The position numbers and the translations under genes were made by a program. Shown here piece after piece: positions 26,453-34,875 of a stretch of DNA of 64,000 nt. Within the stretch, counting starts at the first letter, position 1; each line of letters opens with the position of its first letter. Source of the DNA: JAIBJP01 sp035601195 (GTDB taxonomy: Bacteria; Actinomycetota; Thermoleophilia; Gaiellales; Gaiellaceae); assembly GCA_035601195.1 (NCBI GenBank), contig DATNOU010000101.1:58121-122120 (forward strand). Reading direction: 5' to 3'. A model generated the notes under the pieces. The model was not told the origin of the DNA, searched no databases, and saw only the letters and a list, made by a program, of their open reading frames with translations.

Positions 26453-27694
26453 ATGACCCAGCAGCCGGGGATCGCCCTGATCGGGACGCTGGACACGAAG
26501 GGGGACGAGATCGCCTATGTGCGCGACCGGCTGGTCGCGCTCGGGACCAGGCCGCTCGTGATCGACTCCGGCATCCTCGGCGAGCCCGGCATCAAGGCTG
26601 ACGTCACCCGCGAGGACGTCGCCCGCGAGGCCGGCTACGACCTCGAGCAGGTGCAACAGGCGGGAAGCCGCGGTGCGGCGGTCGAGCTGATGGTGGAAGG
26701 CGTACGCGCCGTCTGCCTTCGGCTCTGGCTGGAGGGGCGGATCAACGGGGTGCTGTGTCTCGGCGGCGCCGAGGGGGCTCTGCTCGGCGCGGCGGCAATG
26801 CACGCCCTACCCGTCGGCGTGCCCAAGGTGATCGTCTCTCCCAGTGCGTCGGGCCGCCGGGCGTTCGGCCCATTCGTCGGCGAGAGCGACGTCCTCGTCA
26901 TGCATTCCGTCATCGACATCCTGGGGCTCAATCCGATCGCGCGCTCGGTGTTCGACAATGCCGCAGCGGCTGTCGCCGGCATGGCGCGCGACGCGGGCCA
27001 GCCGGTAAGCGAACTGGGCGGGCGCAGCGTTGGCCTCACGATGCTGGGACACACGACGCCGGCCGTGATGCGGATCAGAGCTGCTCTAGAGCGGGCAGGG
27101 CACGAGCCCGTCATCTTCCACGCGAACGGCGTCGGCGGTCCGGCGATGGAGAAGCTCGTCACTGCGGGTGCCCTGGCTGGCGTGATCGACTACACGCTCT
27201 CCGAGGTCGCAAACGCGCTGCTCGGAGGCCTGCACGCCACGGGCCCGGAGCGCCTGACAGTCGCAGGCAAGCACGGTCTGCCCCAGGTGGTCGTCCCCGG
27301 CTGTGTCGACTTCTTCAACCAAGGGGCGCGTGAGACCCTGCCGGAAGAGTATCGAGGCAGGAAGAGCTACTACCACAACCCGGTTGCGACGCTGGTCCGC
27401 CTCGAACGGGACGAGATGGCCGAGCTCGGGCGCGTCGTGGCCGAGCGTTTGAACGAGTCCCGTGGTCCCGTTCGGGTCGTGGCGCCTTCGCAAGGGTTCT
27501 CTCTCGCGGACGTCGAGGGAGGAGATCTCTGGGATCCCGAAGCCGACGCCGCCTTCCTCGAGGCGCTCTCGTCCGGGCTTCGCGCCGAGATCCCCTTCGA
27601 GCTCATCGACACGCACGTCAACGACCCTGCGTTCGCGGACCTCGTCGCGGAGCGATACCTCGCCCTCGTCTCCGCCCCGCTCTCTACCTCCTGA
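26453..27694 (+). CDS. Tm-1-like ATP-binding protein (UPF0261), copy 2
   Basis: 413-residue paralog of the protein at 20737, with IALIGTLDTKGDEIAYVRDR, IDSGILGEPGIKADVTRE, CLGGAEGALLGAAAMHALP, DILGLNPIARSVFDNAA and HANGVGGPAMEKL. Differences: SPSASGRRAFGPFVGESDV replaces STMASGDTRPYVG, and GGAEG replaces GGSGG, so a different substrate is likely. It has no adjacent TIM-barrel partner. The ATG at 26453 follows the creatininase stop by about ten bases. Confidence 0.9.
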   Translation: MTQQPGIALIGTLDTKGDEIAYVRDRLVALGTRPLVIDSGILGEPGIKADVTREDVAREAGYDLEQVQQAGSRGAAVELMVEGVRAVCLRLWLEGRINGVLCLGGAEGALLGAAAMHALPVGVPKVIVSPSASGRRAFGPFVGESDVLVMHSVIDILGLNPIARSVFDNAAAAVAGMARDAGQPVSELGGRSVGLTMLGHTTPAVMRIRAALERAGHEPVIFHANGVGGPAMEKLVTAGALAGVIDYTLSEVANALLGGLHATGPERLTVAGKHGLPQVVVPGCVDFFNQGARETLPEEYRGRKSYYHNPVATLVRLERDEMAELGRVVAERLNESRGPVRVVAPSQGFSLADVEGGDLWDPEADAAFLEALSSGLRAEIPFELIDTHVNDPAFADLVAERYLALVSAPLSTS

Positions 27695-27699
27695 CCACG

Positions 27700-28506
27700 A
27701 TGCCCGCCGACCTTCGTAGAGCCAAGATCCTCGAGAGAATCCAGCGGGACGGAGGCGCCTCCATCGGAGAGCTCGCCCGCGACTACGGCGTCTCTCCAAT
27801 CACCGTGCACAGGGATCTCGAGCGCCTTGCCCGCGACGGCCTGATCGAGCGCATCCACGGCGGCGCGCGGCCCACCGACGCGAGTCCGACCCAACTCCAA
27901 GTCCCCACCGACTGGACGAAGCGGCTACGGCAGGCGCAGGCCCAGAAGGAGGCGATCGCGGCGGCGGCCGTCCACTTCGTCGAGGACGGCGGGACGATCT
28001 TCGTCGACTCATCGACAACCTGTCTGGCTCTCGCCCGGCACCTGAACCGGCACCCGCCGCGTGCGCTGACGCTCGTCACGAACTCGCCCGCAATCGCCCT
28101 GGAGCTGCACGCGCCCGCGATCCACGTCGTCGTGACCCCCGGCGAGGTCGACCAAACGCTGAAGATGATCGGGGGCCGCTGGGCGGCGGAGTTTCTGGCG
28201 GGCCTGAACATGGAGGTGGCGTTCATCTCGGCGGGAGGAGTGACTCTGGAGCACGGCTTGACGACGACACGGCGGGCGCTCGCCGACACGCTCCGCGCCG
28301 CACTGGCCTCCTCGGGAAAGGGAATCGGCCTGATCGACTCGTCGAAGTTCGGTCTCGCCGCATTGCTCTCGATCGCTCGGCCCGAGGAACTCGACGCGCT
28401 CGTCGTCGACGACGGCCTGTCGCGCGAGCTCATCGACGCCTACGAGGCCGCCGGCGTCAACCTCGTCTTCGCCGGGGGCCACCAAAGAGCATCTTCCGTC
28501 GCCTAA
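27700..28506 (+). CDS. DeoR-family transcriptional regulator
   Basis: 268-residue regulator. An N-terminal winged helix (ILERIQRDGGASIGELARDYGVSPITVHRDLERL spans about residues 9-42) is followed by IHGGARP, the DeoR hinge, and a DeoRC sensor domain with FVDSSTTCLALARHL, LVTNSPAIALEL, FISAGGVTLEHGLTT and IDSSKFG. It lies inside the operon, five bases after UPF0261 copy 2, so it probably controls the whole cluster in response to a phosphorylated sugar intermediate. Confidence 0.92.
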   Translation: MPADLRRAKILERIQRDGGASIGELARDYGVSPITVHRDLERLARDGLIERIHGGARPTDASPTQLQVPTDWTKRLRQAQAQKEAIAAAAVHFVEDGGTIFVDSSTTCLALARHLNRHPPRALTLVTNSPAIALELHAPAIHVVVTPGEVDQTLKMIGGRWAAEFLAGLNMEVAFISAGGVTLEHGLTTTRRALADTLRAALASSGKGIGLIDSSKFGLAALLSIARPEELDALVVDDGLSRELIDAYEAAGVNLVFAGGHQRASSVA

Positions 28507-28521
28507 CCACAAGGAGGACTG

Positions 28522-29520
28522 ATGGCACGACCCGTCACGCTCTTCACCGGCCAGTGGGCCGACCTGCCGCTCGAGGAACTGGCCGAGAAGGCTGCCGGCT
28601 GGGGATTCGATGGACTGGAGCTCGCCTGCTGGGGCGATCACTTCGATGTCGACCAGGCGCTCTCGGACCCCTCCTACACCGATACAAGGTGGGAAATCCT
28701 TCACAGCCACGGCCTCGAGTGCCATGCCATCTCGACGCACCTCGTCGGCCAGGCTGTGTGCGACCCGGTCGACGAGCGGCACCGCGCGATCTTGCCGCCT
28801 GACGTCTGGGGAGACGGCGATCCGGAAGGCGTCCGCCGGCGCGCGGCAGAGAAGGTGGCCGATGCCGCTCGCGCGGCGGCCAAGCTGGGCGTGCAGCAGG
28901 TGAACGGGTTCACCGGCTCGAGCGTGTGGCACATGCTTTACTCGTTCCCGCCCAACGACTGGGATGCGATCGAAGCCGGTTACCGAGACTTCGCCGACCG
29001 GTGGAACCCGATCATCGACGTCTTCGACTCAGAGGGAGTTCGCTACGGACTCGAGGTACATCCGACGGAGATCGCCTACGACTTCGTCACAACTCGAAAG
29101 ACGCTCGACGCGATCGACCGCCGCGACGGCTTCGGGATCAATTTCGACCCGAGCCACTTCGCGCACCAGTCTCTCGACTCAGCCGCGTTCGTCGACGAGT
29201 TCGCCGACCGTATCTACCACGTGCACGTGAAGGACTCGCGCAAGCGCCTTGACGGGCGCCGGTCGATTCTCGGCAGCCACCTCAACTTCGGAGACGCGGC
29301 ACGCGGGTGGGACTTCGTCTCGCCGGGGCACGGAGACGTGGATTTCGAAGAGCTCTTCCGAGCTCTGAACCGCATCGGCTATGAGGGACCCCTCTCGGTC
29401 GAATGGGAGGACGCCGGCATGGATCGGGAGTGGGGCGCGCAGGACGCTGTTGCGTTCGTTCGCCGCACCGACTTCGCCCCGTCCGCTGTGGCCTTCGACG
29501 CCGCCTACGAAAGGAAGTGA
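28522..29520 (+). CDS. Sugar phosphate isomerase/epimerase (TIM barrel)
   Basis: 332-residue xylose isomerase-like barrel: WGFDGLELACWGDHFDVD near the start, GLEVHPTEIAYDF (metal Glu), NFDPSHFAHQ (Asp/His), YHVHVKDSRKRL and PLSVEWEDAGMD (Glu). This set is typical of IolE/IolI-like isomerases frequently paired with Gfo/Idh/MocA dehydrogenases, as here. AAGGAGG lies seven bases before the ATG. Confidence 0.87.
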   Translation: MARPVTLFTGQWADLPLEELAEKAAGWGFDGLELACWGDHFDVDQALSDPSYTDTRWEILHSHGLECHAISTHLVGQAVCDPVDERHRAILPPDVWGDGDPEGVRRRAAEKVADAARAAAKLGVQQVNGFTGSSVWHMLYSFPPNDWDAIEAGYRDFADRWNPIIDVFDSEGVRYGLEVHPTEIAYDFVTTRKTLDAIDRRDGFGINFDPSHFAHQSLDSAAFVDEFADRIYHVHVKDSRKRLDGRRSILGSHLNFGDAARGWDFVSPGHGDVDFEELFRALNRIGYEGPLSVEWEDAGMDREWGAQDAVAFVRRTDFAPSAVAFDAAYERK

Positions 29521-29523
29521 TCC

Positions 29524-30687
29524 ATGGCTGACCAGGAGGTGGGATTCGTCACGATGGGAAGGGCTTCCGGCGCGGAGGAAGCGCGCACGATCGGCGTCGG
29601 GATGCTCGGCTACGCCTTCATGGGCAAGGCGCATGCCAACGCCTACCGGACGATTCCGTACATGACCTGGCCGCCCCCGCTGGTGCCGCGCCTGGTTGCC
29701 GTAGCGGGGCGAACCGAGGAGGCGGTCGCGGAGGCGGCTCGTCGCTACGGCTTCGAGCGATATGCGACCGACTGGCGCAATCTCGTCTCCAACGACGAAG
29801 TCGAGCTCTTCGACAACTCAGGACCGAACAACCTCCACGCCGAGCCGACGATTGCGGCGGCGGCAGCCGGGAAGCACGTCATCTGCGAGAAGCCGCTGGC
29901 CCGCACGGCGGACGAGAGCTACGACGTCTGGCAGCAGGTGGCGGCCGCAGGCGTCAAGCACATGTGTGCCTTCAACTACCGCTTCGTGCCGGCTGTCCGG
30001 CTTGCCCGCGAGATGCTCGAGGGGGGCGACCTCGGCGACATCTACCACTTCCGCGGCAGCTATTTACAGGAGTGGGGCGACATCGACGACCAGGTGTGGC
30101 GTTTCGAGCGGGCCACCGCAGGCTCAGGCGCCCTTGGGGATCTCGGTGCGCATGTCCTCGACCTCGCTCGCTACCTGGTCGGTGAGGTGAAGTCGGTCAG
30201 CGGAGGCACGAGGACGTTCAAGGAGGGGCGCGACGTCGACGACGCCTTCGAAGCGGTTGTCGAGTTCGAAGGCGGCGCGATAGGGACGGTGGAGGCATCA
30301 CGCTTCTGTCCGGGGCGCAAGAACGCCTTCACCTGGGAGATCAACGGATCCAAGGGCTCGATCGCATTCGACCTCGAGCGTCTGAACGAGCTGCAGGTCA
30401 ACCTCAGGGAGTCGAAGCCCGGCGAGCGTGCACAGGGGTTTCGCGACGTCCTGGTCTCGGAAGCTGACCACCCGTTCTGGGAGCACTGGTGGCCCCACGG
30501 GCACATCATCGGGTGGGAGCATTCGTTCGTGCACGAGATCCACCACCTGTTGACGGCAATCGCAGAGGACGGGGACGTCGCACCGCACGGTGCGACCTTC
30601 GAGGACGGCTACAGGGCCGCGGAGATCTGCGACGCAATCGTCCGTTCGAGCGAGTCAGGCCGGCGGGAAGAGGTCCCATATCGCTGA
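29524..30687 (+). CDS. Gfo/Idh/MocA-family dehydrogenase
   Basis: 387-residue oxidoreductase: IGVGMLGYAFMGKAHANAY (Rossmann start), HVICEKPLARTADE (EKP catalytic Lys), then CAFNYRFVPAVRLAREML and LGDLGAHVLDLARYLVGEV (His/Asp). Typical of sugar or inositol dehydrogenases that accompany IolE/IolI-type isomerases. It starts four bases after the isomerase stop with AAAGGAAG upstream. Confidence 0.9.
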   Translation: MADQEVGFVTMGRASGAEEARTIGVGMLGYAFMGKAHANAYRTIPYMTWPPPLVPRLVAVAGRTEEAVAEAARRYGFERYATDWRNLVSNDEVELFDNSGPNNLHAEPTIAAAAAGKHVICEKPLARTADESYDVWQQVAAAGVKHMCAFNYRFVPAVRLAREMLEGGDLGDIYHFRGSYLQEWGDIDDQVWRFERATAGSGALGDLGAHVLDLARYLVGEVKSVSGGTRTFKEGRDVDDAFEAVVEFEGGAIGTVEASRFCPGRKNAFTWEINGSKGSIAFDLERLNELQVNLRESKPGERAQGFRDVLVSEADHPFWEHWWPHGHIIGWEHSFVHEIHHLLTAIAEDGDVAPHGATFEDGYRAAEICDAIVRSSESGRREEVPYR

Positions 30688-31372
30688 GCGTCGCGTTCAG
30701 CTCTTCGCCACTTGCCTGGGAGATCTTTTCTTCCCGGAAGTCGTGGCTGACGCCGAGTCGCTGCTCGAACAGGCCGGCTACGAGGTCGATTTTCCCCTGG
30801 AGCAGGTCTGCTGCGGGCAGCCGGCATTCAACGCCGGCCATCGCGCGGCGGCCCGCCGCGTCGCCCGCACGTTCGTCCGAGCCTTCTCCAGAGACCGTCC
30901 AGTCGTCTGCGCGTCCGGCTCCTGCGCGACGATGGTCGCGCACTACCTGCCCGAGCTCTTGGGCTGCGAGCCGTACGAGGTCTGGGAGCTCTCTGCCTTC
31001 CTCGCCCAGGCGGAGTCGACGCTCCCCGCTCGAAACGCCGGCTGCTCGCTTGCCTACCACGACTCCTGTCACATGCTCCGAGAGCTTGGGATCGCAGAGG
31101 AGCCCCGGCGTTTGCTGGAGCGCTCCGGCGCGCAGCTCGTCCCACTGCCAAGGCCGGATCTGTGCTGTGGGTTCGGCGGGACGTTTTCGGTCCGCCAGCC
31201 GGAGATCTCCGTGGCGATGGCCGACGAGAAGCTGGCAGGCGCTCGCGACGCAGACGCCCTCGTGACCGCAGATCCGGGCTGCCTCATGCATCTGCGTGCA
31301 CGCGCTGCTCGAACGGGAGCACCGCGCGTGATCCACCTGGCGACCGCGCTCGCCCGGGGGGCGAACCCTTGA
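30590..31372 (+). CDS. LutA/LldE-like (Fe-S)-binding protein
   Basis: Cysteine-rich CCG-domain subunit of the LutABC L-lactate oxidation system. Two domains: CLGDLFFPEV with VCCGQPAFNAGH, then YHDSCHMLRELG with DLCCGFGGTFSV. The frame has no ATG, GTG or TTG between the previous gene's stop and the first conserved motif; the only canonical start is the GTG at 30590, giving a 98-base overlap and about 33 non-family N-terminal residues. A rare start codon nearer 30690 is an alternative. Its stop overlaps the LutB-like start. Confidence 0.8.
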   Translation: MRPSRTATGPRRSATQSSVRASQAGGKRSHIAERRVQLFATCLGDLFFPEVVADAESLLEQAGYEVDFPLEQVCCGQPAFNAGHRAAARRVARTFVRAFSRDRPVVCASGSCATMVAHYLPELLGCEPYEVWELSAFLAQAESTLPARNAGCSLAYHDSCHMLRELGIAEEPRRLLERSGAQLVPLPRPDLCCGFGGTFSVRQPEISVAMADEKLAGARDADALVTADPGCLMHLRARAARTGAPRVIHLATALARGANP

Positions 31373-32745
31373 CCGAGCTGGCGCAAGTAGAGGAGCGCTT
31401 TCGCCGCGTCGCCCAGGCATCACTCGCCAACCCGCACAGCCAGGAGGCCGCCGACGCGGCGACGCAGCGCATGCTCGAGGGTCGCACGACGGCCTGGGCC
31501 GACCTTCCTGACGTCGAGACGCTGCGCGAGCGGGCTCACGAGATCCGGATGCGCACCATCTCCGATCTCGACCGCCATCTCGCCGACTTCACCGCCGCCT
31601 TCGAGGCCCGCGGCGGCAAGGTCCATTTCGCGCGGACCGCCGAGGAGGCAAACGAGTACATCGTCGACGTCTGCCGCCGGGTCGGTGCGCAGCTCGTGGC
31701 CAAGTCGAAGTCGATGGCGAGCGAAGAGATTCGCGTCAACGAAGCACTCGAGGCAGCAGGGATTCGTCCCGTGGAATGCGACTTGGGGGAGTACATCCTC
31801 CAGCTCGCGCAGGAGCACCCGATCCACATCATCCTGCCCGCGATCGAGAAGACGGCCGCGGATGTGGCCGAGCTGTTCTCCGCGGTCGAAGGCGCACCCG
31901 TCTCCCCCGAGCTGGAAGAGCTCGCGGCCGCCGCTCGACGGCAGCTCCGGAAGGTCTTCCTGAGTGCCGACGTCGGGCTCACGGGCGCGAACTTCGCCGT
32001 CTCGAAAACCGGCTCCCTCTGTCTCGTGACGAACGAGGGCAACGGCGGGCTGGTGACCTCCCTGCCGAATGTCCATATCGCCCTCCTCGGCATGGAGCGC
32101 CTGGTGCCGACCCTCGATGACCTGGCCGTTCTGCTCCAGCTCCTCCCGCGCAGCGCCACGGGGCAGAAGCTGACGAGTTACACGAGGATCTTCACGGGAC
32201 CCCGGCGCGCAGGGGAGGTCGACGGGCCTGAGGAGCTTCACGTGGTGATCCTCGACAACGGTCGCTCCAACCTCCGCGGCGGCCGCTACGAGGAGATGCT
32301 CGCCTGCATCCGCTGCGGAGCCTGCCTCAACGTCTGCCCTGTCTACCGCAAGGCCGGCGGAGGCGCGTACGGACCGGTCTACTCGGGCCCGATGGCGGCC
32401 GTGCTCGTGCCGCTGCTCGTCGGGCTCGAGCGTGCGCCCGCCCTGCCGCATGCGTCCTCCCTCTGCGGCGCCTGTACAGTCGCCTGCCCGGTGAAGATCC
32501 CCCTGCACGAGCTGCTCCTGGAGCTCCGGAAGGATCTCGTCGAAGAGCGGGTCGCGTCCGCCCGCGAGCGCCTCGGCTTCACGCTTTGGTCGCTCGCCTG
32601 GTCGCGCCCGTCCCTGTACCGGGCCTCAACCTTTCTCGCCCGCCTCGCCTCGCGCCTCGGCGGACGCTTCGGGCCGGGTCGCACATGGACACTAGGTCGG
32701 GAGCTGCCCGTCCTCGCCCGCCGCCGGTTCCGGGATCTGCGATGA
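31369..32745 (+). CDS. LutB-like iron-sulfur/LUD-domain protein
   Basis: 458-residue subunit with an N-terminal LUD domain (SMASEEIRVNEALEAAG, DLGEYILQLAQE, VGLTGANFAVSKTGSL) and C-terminal ferredoxin-type clusters CIRCGACLNVCPVYRK and CGACTVACPVKIP. It transfers electrons during lactate oxidation. A TTG start overlapping the LutA-like TGA is chosen; the frame's earlier start is a shadow. Confidence 0.9.
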   Translation: MTELAQVEERFRRVAQASLANPHSQEAADAATQRMLEGRTTAWADLPDVETLRERAHEIRMRTISDLDRHLADFTAAFEARGGKVHFARTAEEANEYIVDVCRRVGAQLVAKSKSMASEEIRVNEALEAAGIRPVECDLGEYILQLAQEHPIHIILPAIEKTAADVAELFSAVEGAPVSPELEELAAAARRQLRKVFLSADVGLTGANFAVSKTGSLCLVTNEGNGGLVTSLPNVHIALLGMERLVPTLDDLAVLLQLLPRSATGQKLTSYTRIFTGPRRAGEVDGPEELHVVILDNGRSNLRGGRYEEMLACIRCGACLNVCPVYRKAGGGAYGPVYSGPMAAVLVPLLVGLERAPALPHASSLCGACTVACPVKIPLHELLLELRKDLVEERVASARERLGFTLWSLAWSRPSLYRASTFLARLASRLGGRFGPGRTWTLGRELPVLARRRFRDLR

Positions 32746-33119
32746 CCCAGTCGCTGGCCGAGCGCTTCGTCGCGAACGCCGAGGCCGCCGGCTTCGTCGT
32801 GCATCGCGGCGAAGCTCCGGAGATCGAAGGCTCCGAGCGCTCGACGGCAAGCTACGGGCTCGCCGACACCGGCAGTGTCGTGCTCGCCGCTGCGCCGGAC
32901 GAGCCGCGGGCGCGGCACCTGCTTCCAGAGGTCCACGTCTCCCTGCTCTCGGAGGAGCGCATCCTTCCGGGCCTCGCAGAGCTGTTCACAGCCGTCGGGT
33001 CAGACCTTCCGAGCGCGCTGGCAATCATCACGGGCCCAAGCCGCAGCGCCGACATCGAGCAACGCTTGGTCGTCGGCGTCCATGGCCCTCGCGAAGTGCA
33101 CATCGTCCTCGTCCCGTGA
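32742..33119 (+). CDS. LutC-like LUD-domain protein, short
   Basis: 125-residue third Lut subunit with ADTGSVVLAAAPDEPRARHLLPEVHV (residues about 44-69) and AIITGPSRSADIEQRLVVGVHGP, the LUD C-terminal signature (TGPSRTADIE). LutC proteins are usually about 200-240 residues; this lacks much of the N-terminal half, which is common in actinobacterial forms. ATG overlaps the LutB-like stop. Confidence 0.85.
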   Translation: MTQSLAERFVANAEAAGFVVHRGEAPEIEGSERSTASYGLADTGSVVLAAAPDEPRARHLLPEVHVSLLSEERILPGLAELFTAVGSDLPSALAIITGPSRSADIEQRLVVGVHGPREVHIVLVP

Positions 33120-34051
33120 CCGACGTCGTGTGCCTCGGGATCCTCGTCGCGGACGCGATCGCCCGGCCCGTCGACGACGTGCCCCCGCGCGGCGCCCTCG
33201 AGCTCGTCGACGAGATCTCGCTCCACGGCGGCGGCTGTGCGCTCAACACCGCGAGCGCGCTGGTCCGGTTCGGTCTCGAGGCGGCGGTGGTCGGAAAGGT
33301 GGGAGCCGACCCCTTCGGCGATTTCATCCTCCAGCTCCTCGACGACCGTGGAGTCGACCGCCGCGGGGTTTTGCAGGATTCGGCCGTGTCGACCTCTGCG
33401 ACGGTCGTCCTGGTGGATTCGGCTGGTGAGCGGACGTTCCTCCATCTTCCGGGGGCTAACGGCCAGCTCAGGCGCGAAGAGCTCGACGAGGACGCGCTCT
33501 TCTCGGGCAGAGCCCTCCACGTCGCCGGTGCCTTGGTCATGCCTGAGCTCGACGGGAGCCCCACCGCTGGCATTCTCGAAGAGGCCAAGGCTCGCGGCCT
33601 GACGACGAGTCTCGACACGGTCTGGGACGCCACGGGTCGCTGGGAGCGACTCCTTCCCAGCCTTCCGCATCTGGACCTGTTCGTTCCCAGCCTCGCAGAG
33701 GGCTCTGCGATCTCTCGCGAGCCTGAGCCGGAGTCGGTCGCTGCCTGGCTCAGGGAGCGCGGCGTGAGAACCGTGGCGCTCAAGCTGGGCGCCGACGGTT
33801 GCTTCGTGGCGAGCGAGGAGTTCGTGGGTTTTGTGGCTGCTCCGGCAGTTGAGGCGATCGACGGCACTGGGGCGGGCGACGCGTTCGCCGCGGGCCTCCT
33901 GTACGGCCACCTCGCGGGCTGGCCTCTCGAGCGGGCTGCTGCGCTTGCCAACGCAGCCGGAGCCCTCGCAGCGACCGCGGTCGGGGCGGTCGAAGGAGTG
34001 CGGGGGCTGGAGGAGACGCTCGCTCTGGCGGGGCTGGAGTCGGCGGCATGA
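33116..34051 (+). CDS. PfkB-family sugar kinase
   Basis: 311-residue ribokinase-type kinase. Signature 1 GGGCALNTASALVRFGLEAAVVGKVG (in part) and signature 2 EAIDGTGAGDAFAAGLLYGHLAG with catalytic Asp. Phosphorylates a sugar or sugar acid, probably making the substrate of the aldolase encoded next. GTG start overlaps the LutC-like stop and its own stop overlaps the aldolase ATG. Confidence 0.9.
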   Translation: MTDVVCLGILVADAIARPVDDVPPRGALELVDEISLHGGGCALNTASALVRFGLEAAVVGKVGADPFGDFILQLLDDRGVDRRGVLQDSAVSTSATVVLVDSAGERTFLHLPGANGQLRREELDEDALFSGRALHVAGALVMPELDGSPTAGILEEAKARGLTTSLDTVWDATGRWERLLPSLPHLDLFVPSLAEGSAISREPEPESVAAWLRERGVRTVALKLGADGCFVASEEFVGFVAAPAVEAIDGTGAGDAFAAGLLYGHLAGWPLERAAALANAAGALAATAVGAVEGVRGLEETLALAGLESAA

Positions 34052-34875
34052 ACCCGAGGCTCAACCGCCTGTTCGCCGCGGACGGACGCTGCTTCGATGT
34101 CGCCGTCGACCACGGCTTCTTCGGCGAGGGCTCCTTTCTCACAGGGATCGAGGACATGGAGCGAACGGTGGCCACTCTCGTCGAGGCCGGCCCCGATGCG
34201 ATTCAGCTCTCTCCCGGGCAGGCCTTGCTCCTGCAAGGCGTTCCGGGTCCGGGCAAGCCGGCGCTCGTTCTGCGCACCGATGTCGCGAACCTCTACGGCG
34301 GCTCTCCGCCCAGCCGTCTTTTCAGTCAGGTTGTCGAGGCAGTAGTCGAGCGCGCCATCGTTCTGGACGCGGCCTGCGTCGTCGTCAATCTCTTCCTCCT
34401 TCCGGGCGAGCCTGAGCTCCACGAGCAGTGCATCTGCAACGTTTCCGCCCTCCGGGCCGCATGCGACCCCGTCGCGATGCCGCTCATGGTCGAGCCGCTG
34501 GCGATGAGGCCCGGCGAACGCGGCTACGGCGTCGATGGAGACGTGAAGAAGATCGTCCCGCTCGTACGTCAGGCCGTCGAGCTGGGGGCGGATGTGGTCA
34601 AAGCGGATCCAACCGACGATCTGGAGGACTATCCCCGCGTGGTGCAGGCGGCGGGCACGCGCCCGGTGCTCGTGCGAGGCGGCGGCCGCGTGTCCGACGA
34701 CGAGATCCTGCGCCGCACCGCGGCGATCATGCTGCAGGGCGCCGCCGGGATCGTCTACGGGCGCAACGTGGTGCAGCACGACAATCCCGGAGCAATGACG
34801 CGAGCGCTCATGGCGATCGTGCACGACGGCGTCTCGGCGGAAGAAGCCGACAAGCGCCTGCGCGCCGGTGGCTAG
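34048..34875 (+). CDS. DeoC/LacD/FbaB-family class I aldolase
   Basis: 275-residue TIM barrel: FDVAVDHGFFGEG opening, CVVVNLFLLPGE, PLMVEPLAMRPG, GADVVKADPTDDLEDY with the Schiff-base Lys in VVKADP, and VLVRGGGRVSDDEIL with a phosphate-binding Gly loop near GAAGIVYGRNV. Resembles DhnA/LsrF-type aldolases. It should cleave a ketose-phosphate made by the adjacent PfkB kinase into C3 and C2/C3 fragments. Confidence 0.88.
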   Translation: MNPRLNRLFAADGRCFDVAVDHGFFGEGSFLTGIEDMERTVATLVEAGPDAIQLSPGQALLLQGVPGPGKPALVLRTDVANLYGGSPPSRLFSQVVEAVVERAIVLDAACVVVNLFLLPGEPELHEQCICNVSALRAACDPVAMPLMVEPLAMRPGERGYGVDGDVKKIVPLVRQAVELGADVVKADPTDDLEDYPRVVQAAGTRPVLVRGGGRVSDDEILRRTAAIMLQGAAGIVYGRNVVQHDNPGAMTRALMAIVHDGVSAEEADKRLRAGG

